From Methyloceanibacter sp. (lineage in GTDB: Bacteria; Pseudomonadota; Alphaproteobacteria; Rhizobiales; Methyloligellaceae), in assembly GCA_016649675.1 (NCBI GenBank), contig JAENXG010000009.1, positions 1 to 25,736 of the forward strand: DNA of 25,736 bases, in the 5' to 3' direction. Shown one piece after another: positions 22,628 through 25,736 of this stretch; the stretch's first letter is position 1; each line of letters starts with the position of its first letter. A program made the position numbers and the translations under genes. The notes under the pieces were generated by a model. It ran no database searches. It saw only the letters and a list, made by a program, of their open reading frames with translations, and was not told the origin of the DNA.

Positions 22628-23643
22628 GCGTCCTTGTCCGACACGTGGGCCTCGGCGAAGGTCGCCATACCGGTGTGGCAGGCCAGGGCGGCGCGGAGCA
22701 CCAACACGGCAACGGTAGCACCAGAGCCTTCGCCAAGCCGCATGCCGAGATCGAGCAGCGGATGAAGACCGAGCTCTTCGAGCAAGAGGCGGTGGCCCGC
22801 TTCGGCAGACCTATGGCCGGCGAGAGCATGGTCGAGCGCATCGGCGCGCAGCTTCTTGAGCGGCGCCACGGCGGCGGTCGAGACAAAGCCGTCGAGCAGA
22901 ACGGGAATGTGCGCGTGCCGTGCGGCGAGTGCCGCACCAAGGATCGCGGCGAGCTCGCGCCCGCCCAGGGCAGCAGCGATGCGTAAGGGATCGCCAAGCG
23001 CATTGCTATGCTGGGCAAGCGCCTGGTCGATCGCCCGCCGCTTCCGCTTGAGACCCTGATCGTCGATGCCGGTGCCGAGGCCGGCAAAGCGCGCTCCGCC
23101 GCCGCCGAACAGCGCCGCGGAAACCGCCGCAGCTGCCGTAGTATTGCCGATGCCCATTTCACCCAGCACGACGAGATCGACCTCTGGCGACAGCGCGTCG
23201 TAGCCGGCCGCCACCGCCTCGAGAAAATCCAGCTCATGCATGGCTGGCTCACGGGTGAAGTCGGCGGTCGGCCGATCGAGATCCAGAGCGATGACCCGCA
23301 GTTCTGCACTCGCGACCCGCGCGAGCTGATTGATGGCGGCGCCGCCAACAGCAAAGTTCGCCACCATTTGCGCCGTGACCTCGGCGGGATAGGCGGAGAC
23401 GCCTTGCGCCGTCACCCCGTGATTGCCGGCGAAGACGAGGATCTCGACGTTGTCGAGACGGGGTGGGCTCAAGCCCTGCCATAAGCCAAGCCACGCCACC
23501 GCCTCTTCGAGCCGGCCAAGGCTGCCCGGCGGCTTGGTCAGCCTTGCCTCGCGGCGCGCCACGTCAGCTTCCGCATCGGGAAAGCCCCCCGGCAGATCGA
23601 GACAGGCCGCACGCAATTCGGCGAAGGAGGCAAAGCGCGTCAT
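22624..23643 (-). CDS. cobT: nicotinate-nucleotide-dimethylbenzimidazole phosphoribosyltransferase (CobT, = CobU of P. denitrificans)
   Basis: This enzyme makes alpha-ribazole phosphate from dimethylbenzimidazole and nicotinate mononucleotide for the lower ligand. The 339-residue product has FAGNHGVTAQGVSAYPAEVTAQM, VVLGEMGIGNTTAAAAVSAALF, and VLLDGFVSTAAVAPL. The catalytic glutamate, Glu305 in MRLGEGSGAT, is intact. It is not the unrelated cobaltochelatase subunit that is also named CobT. It starts with ATG 23643; the ribosome site is weak. It diverges from cobS across 91 bases and ends in a 4-base overlap with cobB. Confidence 0.94.
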   Translation of the reverse strand: MTRFASFAELRAACLDLPGGFPDAEADVARREARLTKPPGSLGRLEEAVAWLGLWQGLSPPRLDNVEILVFAGNHGVTAQGVSAYPAEVTAQMVANFAVGGAAINQLARVASAELRVIALDLDRPTADFTREPAMHELDFLEAVAAGYDALSPEVDLVVLGEMGIGNTTAAAAVSAALFGGGGARFAGLGTGIDDQGLKRKRRAIDQALAQHSNALGDPLRIAAALGGRELAAILGAALAARHAHIPVLLDGFVSTAAVAPLKKLRADALDHALAGHRSAEAGHRLLLEELGLHPLLDLGMRLGEGSGATVAVLVLRAALACHTGMATFAEAHVSDKDA

Positions 23644-23734
23644 TTCAGGGTAGGATTACCGGCTCACGGGACTGCGTCCAGCAGACTTGCTCAAAGCCGC
23701 CCGCTAGAAGCGCGGCCCGAGGGAGGACAGGGGG

Positions 23735-24505
23735 ATGACAACGGGCGGCTCGATCGGGGGCCTTATCACGGACCTCAAGACCGGCCTAGCCTTCCTGACG
23801 CGCCTGCCGCTCGCTCATTCTGCGCGAGCCGAGGGCGCCGACGTGGCGCGGGCCGGCTGGACCTTCCCCGTCATCGGCGCGCTTGTTGGCGCTTGCGGAG
23901 CGCTCACCTATTGGCTAGCCGACGCCACAGGCCAGCACCCCTTCGTCTCCGGCGTTCTCGCTCTTGCCGCCACCCTGCTCGCCACCGGCTGCCTGCATGA
24001 GGATGGGCTCGTCGATATGGTCGATGGCTTCGGTGGCGGGGGGACCGCCGATCGCAAGCTTGAGATCATGCGCGACAGCGTGATCGGGGCTTATGGCGCC
24101 TCGGCGCTGGTCCTCTCGCTGATGCTCCGGGCGGGCGCCATTGCGAGCCTCGCCGACCCGACACTCGTTACGCCGGCTCTCATTGCCGCCCATGCCGGCG
24201 CGCGCGCGACGCTGCCAGTGTTCATGCGGCTTGTCCCGCGGGCGCGGCTGGACGGGCTTGCGGCGGACGCCGGGAGGCCTCCGCTCGGAAGCACCGCTCT
24301 TGCCGGCGTTCTCGGCCTGATTGCCGTTTGGCTGAGCCTCGGTCTCAGCGGCGCGCTCATCGCCTTGCTGGTGGTGGCGGCGGCCGCAGGTCTCATGGCG
24401 TGGCTAACCTTGAGACAAATCAGCGGACAGACCGGCGACGTTCTCGGCGCGCTCGAGCAGGTCAGCGAGATCCTGATCCTGCTCGTCGCCGCGGCTTGGC
24501 TCTGA
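23735..24505 (+). CDS. cobS: adenosylcobinamide-GDP ribazoletransferase (CobS, = CobV)
   Basis: CobS joins adenosylcobinamide-GDP (made by CobP) to alpha-ribazole or its phosphate (made by CobT), the final assembly step. The 256-residue integral membrane protein has LKTGLAFLTRLP, the metal-binding core CLHEDGLVDMVDGFGGG with RKLEIMRDSVIGAYG, and several hydrophobic helices (residues about 45-85, 110-135 and 175-215, plus the C-terminal LILLVAAAWL). It is not the cobaltochelatase subunit of the same name. The start has GGAGG 8 bases upstream. The stop lies 3 bases from the probable original stop of the convergent DUF302 gene at 24509. Confidence 0.94.
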   Translation: MTTGGSIGGLITDLKTGLAFLTRLPLAHSARAEGADVARAGWTFPVIGALVGACGALTYWLADATGQHPFVSGVLALAATLLATGCLHEDGLVDMVDGFGGGGTADRKLEIMRDSVIGAYGASALVLSLMLRAGAIASLADPTLVTPALIAAHAGARATLPVFMRLVPRARLDGLAADAGRPPLGSTALAGVLGLIAVWLSLGLSGALIALLVVAAAAGLMAWLTLRQISGQTGDVLGALEQVSEILILLVAAAWL

Positions 24506-24540
24506 AAATTATTTCTGCACGGTCGAGGTGATGGAGGCGA

Positions 24541-24957
24541 TCACCTCGGAGGCCATCTTGAATTCCTTCTCTCCCGATTGGTGATGCCGTGGCGACGCGC
24601 GATCCAGGCGAAATCTGTATAGGCGACCCACACGTCACCCTTGGCGTCCTGATAGACGAGGACCCGCACCGGCCAGTCGAGCCCAGCGTCGGGATCGGAG
24701 GTCAGGAACAGCGTGCCGAGCGGCGGATTGCCGAACATGAGAAGCGTCGAGCGGAGGAGCGTGACGCCCGCGTCGACGGCAAGCTTCGCCTGATCGATCT
24801 CGTCGAAGAACATGATGCCCTTGTCGGCGATGTCCTTCTTCATGCGCTCGATCGTCTCGGGCATGTCGTAGGCGCTCTTGAATTTGACGATGCCGTCATC
24901 GGCGGCGGCACTCGCCATATCAGGCGATGCAAACATGAGGGCAAATGCCACGAGCAC
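24541..24957 (-). CDS. DUF302 family protein with apparent C-terminal frameshift
   Basis: DUF302 proteins are small, often secreted proteins of unknown function. Residues about 22-125 match the family (KFKSAYDMPETIERMKKDI; ADKGIMFFDEIDQAKLA; FGNPPLGTLFL; WPVRVLVYQDAKGDVWVAYTDF). A short hydrophobic leader ending in ASAAADDG suggests export, but its positively charged start is missing, and the only start is a GTG at 24957. After HGITNRE the frame runs into RRNSRWPPR and stops at 24541. Shifted by two bases at the GAGAGA run near 24566-24571, the strand instead reads EKEFKMASEVIASITSTVQK and stops at 24509, as expected for this family. The gene may therefore be a pseudogene, or the run may hold a sequencing error. 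Confidence 0.75.
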   Translation of the reverse strand: MLVAFALMFASPDMASAAADDGIVKFKSAYDMPETIERMKKDIADKGIMFFDEIDQAKLAVDAGVTLLRSTLLMFGNPPLGTLFLTSDPDAGLDWPVRVLVYQDAKGDVWVAYTDFAWIARRHGITNRERRNSRWPPR

Positions 24958-24975
24958 GGCAGAGCAAATGCAGCC

Positions 24976-25049
24976 AAATCCACCAGAAATCCCTTTAAAA
25001 TGGTGGATTTTCAGGGGCTTCCAGAAATCCGTGTCACCTCCGTGTCACC
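24976..25049. repeat. inverted and direct repeat cluster, possible attachment or binding site
   Basis: AAATCCACCA (24976-24985) and TGGTGGATTT (25001-25010) form a perfect 10-bp inverted repeat with a 15-base spacer. CCAGAAATCC occurs at 24983-24992 and again at 25021-25030. CGTGTCACC occurs twice with an 11-base period (25030-25038, 25041-25049). The cluster sits where chromosomal-looking genes give way to accessory-looking ones. It may be an integration junction or an operator; which one is inference. Confidence 0.5.
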
Positions 25050-25053
25050 AGCC

Positions 25054-25257
25054 TCACCCTGGCCGCTTGCCGTTGCTGAACTGAACGCTAGCCTTCTCTA
25101 GGGCGCGCTTAATGGACGCCACAAGATCAGCCGATACCTCGCGCCGCGACTTTTCAAAATCGACCACTGTTGACAGTCCTAACGAGGCGGCTTCCGCCAG
25201 CTCCGTTTGTGTCCAGTCAAGCAGGGCGCGGGCGGCTCGGCATTGTGAAGGGGTCAT
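25054..25257 (-). CDS. small XRE-family helix-turn-helix regulator
   Basis: This 67-residue protein is one XRE-type DNA-binding domain with little else: MTPSQCRAARALLDWTQTELAEAA, then the recognition-helix region SLGLSTVVDFEKSRREVS, and a closing helix DLVASIKRALEKASV. The opening TPSQCRAARALL-WTQ is common in Rhizobiales regulators. I choose ATG 25257, where family members usually begin; ATG 25272 would add five residues. A longer reading to 25548 has no family support. It diverges from a small gene at 25352 across about 95 bases containing two copies of TTTGTTGAC (25274-25282, 25319-25327), which could be its operators. Its target and physiological role are unknown. Confidence 0.8.
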   Translation of the reverse strand: MTPSQCRAARALLDWTQTELAEAASLGLSTVVDFEKSRREVSADLVASIKRALEKASVQFSNGKRPG

Positions 25258-25351
25258 ATCACCATCAATCATTTTTGTTGACGCTGTCCAAATCATTAGG
25301 CGCACTTCAGCAACATAATTTGTTGACAGGCAACCGCAAAGAGAGGGTCCA

Positions 25352-25660
25352 ATGCTGCAAACCGCCAAGAAGATTGTTCGAAGGAACCCGAAGGGCCGCG
25401 CGTTTAAGACGCCTAAGGCCCATGCCGATTGTGTCAAGCATGACCGCTTTGCCAATCGCCTTGAGGCCATAGCGCGCAAGGCCGATCTAGTGGCGTGGGC
25501 GCTCCAAGGCGTTATGGCGCTCGAAGACAACGACGCCGTGTGGCCCATTCAGGATGCGGCCTTTGAGATCAAGGCTGCGCTTGAGACGACCTTGAGGCGC
25601 TACGAGCGACGAGGCGAAGGCAAAGGTGAGATGCTCGTCAGGGGGTCCAAGTGGGCATGA
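25352..25660 (+). CDS. hypothetical protein, 102 aa
   Basis: I do not recognise a family. The 102-residue protein is basic at both ends: KKIVRRNPKGRAFKTPKAH at residues 6-24 and RRYERRGEGKGE near 82-93. The centre is predicted helical (residues 29-80). It has no signal peptide or membrane segment. GAGAGGG lies about 5 bases before ATG 25352. It is divergent from the XRE regulator, with which it may form a regulated pair. The base composition and lysine content differ from the cobalamin genes, which suggests accessory DNA. Its stop overlaps a possible 22-residue reading frame. Confidence 0.55.
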   Translation: MLQTAKKIVRRNPKGRAFKTPKAHADCVKHDRFANRLEAIARKADLVAWALQGVMALEDNDAVWPIQDAAFEIKAALETTLRRYERRGEGKGEMLVRGSKWA

Positions 25661-25725
25661 TCAACCTCCCTTGGGATCAAGAGAGTTTAACCAATAGACA
25701 ACGACCACCGGCTAGACTTCATTGA
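25657..25725 (+). CDS. possible 22-residue coupled ORF
   Basis: ATG 25657 overlaps the preceding stop as ATGA, as in coupled genes, and the frame closes at 25725. The 22-residue product has no recognisable feature. The overlap could be chance, so confidence is low. The rest of the window to 25736 shows nothing I can support. Confidence 0.15.
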   Translation: MINLPWDQESLTNRQRPPARLH

Positions 25726-25736
25726 CCCGACACAGA

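Noticed and set aside
2296..25050. The cobalamin cluster as cargo of one element bounded by the left integrase and the right repeats
   Set aside because: I could not find a shared direct repeat between the two edges, the integrase operon points away from the cluster, and codon use in the cluster looks native.
1..25736. CRISPR arrays, rRNA genes or insertion sequences
   Set aside because: No regularly spaced repeats of CRISPR length, no rRNA-like sequence and no transposase with terminal inverted repeats were seen on either strand.

Overview
The window looks like a high-GC alphaproteobacterium, most likely of the Hyphomicrobiales (Rhizobiales). The grounds are the gene content and style: the oxygen-dependent cobalamin route with CobG and CobN, a DUF1636-cobW pair, an extensin-like lipoprotein and strong GC bias at third codon positions. 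I cannot name a genus from the sequence alone.

Left flank (1-2620) is accessory DNA with visibly lower GC. An AlpA-like excisionase/regulator, a 257-residue unknown protein and a tyrosine integrase all lie on the minus strand. The integrase is followed upstream by a repeat-rich control region and by a strong terminator on the plus strand that has no visible gene in front of it. An extensin-like lipoprotein (2700-3476) and a small acidic protein (3624-3845) follow.

Core (3868-24505) is a compact, strand-alternating cobalamin cluster: cobC(-), cobD(+), cobQ-cobO-cobP(-), then a B12 riboswitch driving DUF1636-cobW-cobN-cobG-cobH-cobI-cobJ(+), cobK(-), cobL-cobE-cobM(+), cbiD(-), cobB(+), cobT(-), cobS(+). 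Together they encode ring contraction and methylation (CobI, G, J, M, CbiD, K, L, H), a,c-amidation (CobB), one cobaltochelatase subunit (CobN), adenosylation (CobO), peripheral amidation (CobQ), aminopropanol-phosphate synthesis and attachment (CobC, CobD), and nucleotide loop assembly (CobP, CobT, CobS). The C1-methylation step is covered by a CbiD-type enzyme, since no CobF is present. Not found here: a precorrin-2-forming methyltransferase (CobA), the chelatase AAA+ partners (CobS/CobT in Pseudomonas naming), BluB and cobalt transporters. These must lie elsewhere if the pathway is complete.

Right flank (24509-25736) starts with a DUF302 gene that carries an apparent C-terminal frameshift and an unusually short signal sequence. 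It is followed by a cluster of inverted and direct repeats, a small XRE-type regulator and a divergent small gene of unknown function. This may be the edge of another accessory segment.

The most interesting features are the riboswitch with a readable ribosome-site-sequestering platform, an 18-bp perfect palindrome overlapping its promoter, two head-to-head gene pairs whose start codons touch or overlap, and the CbiD/CobE pairing inside an aerobic pathway. I found no clearly undescribed multi-gene system.
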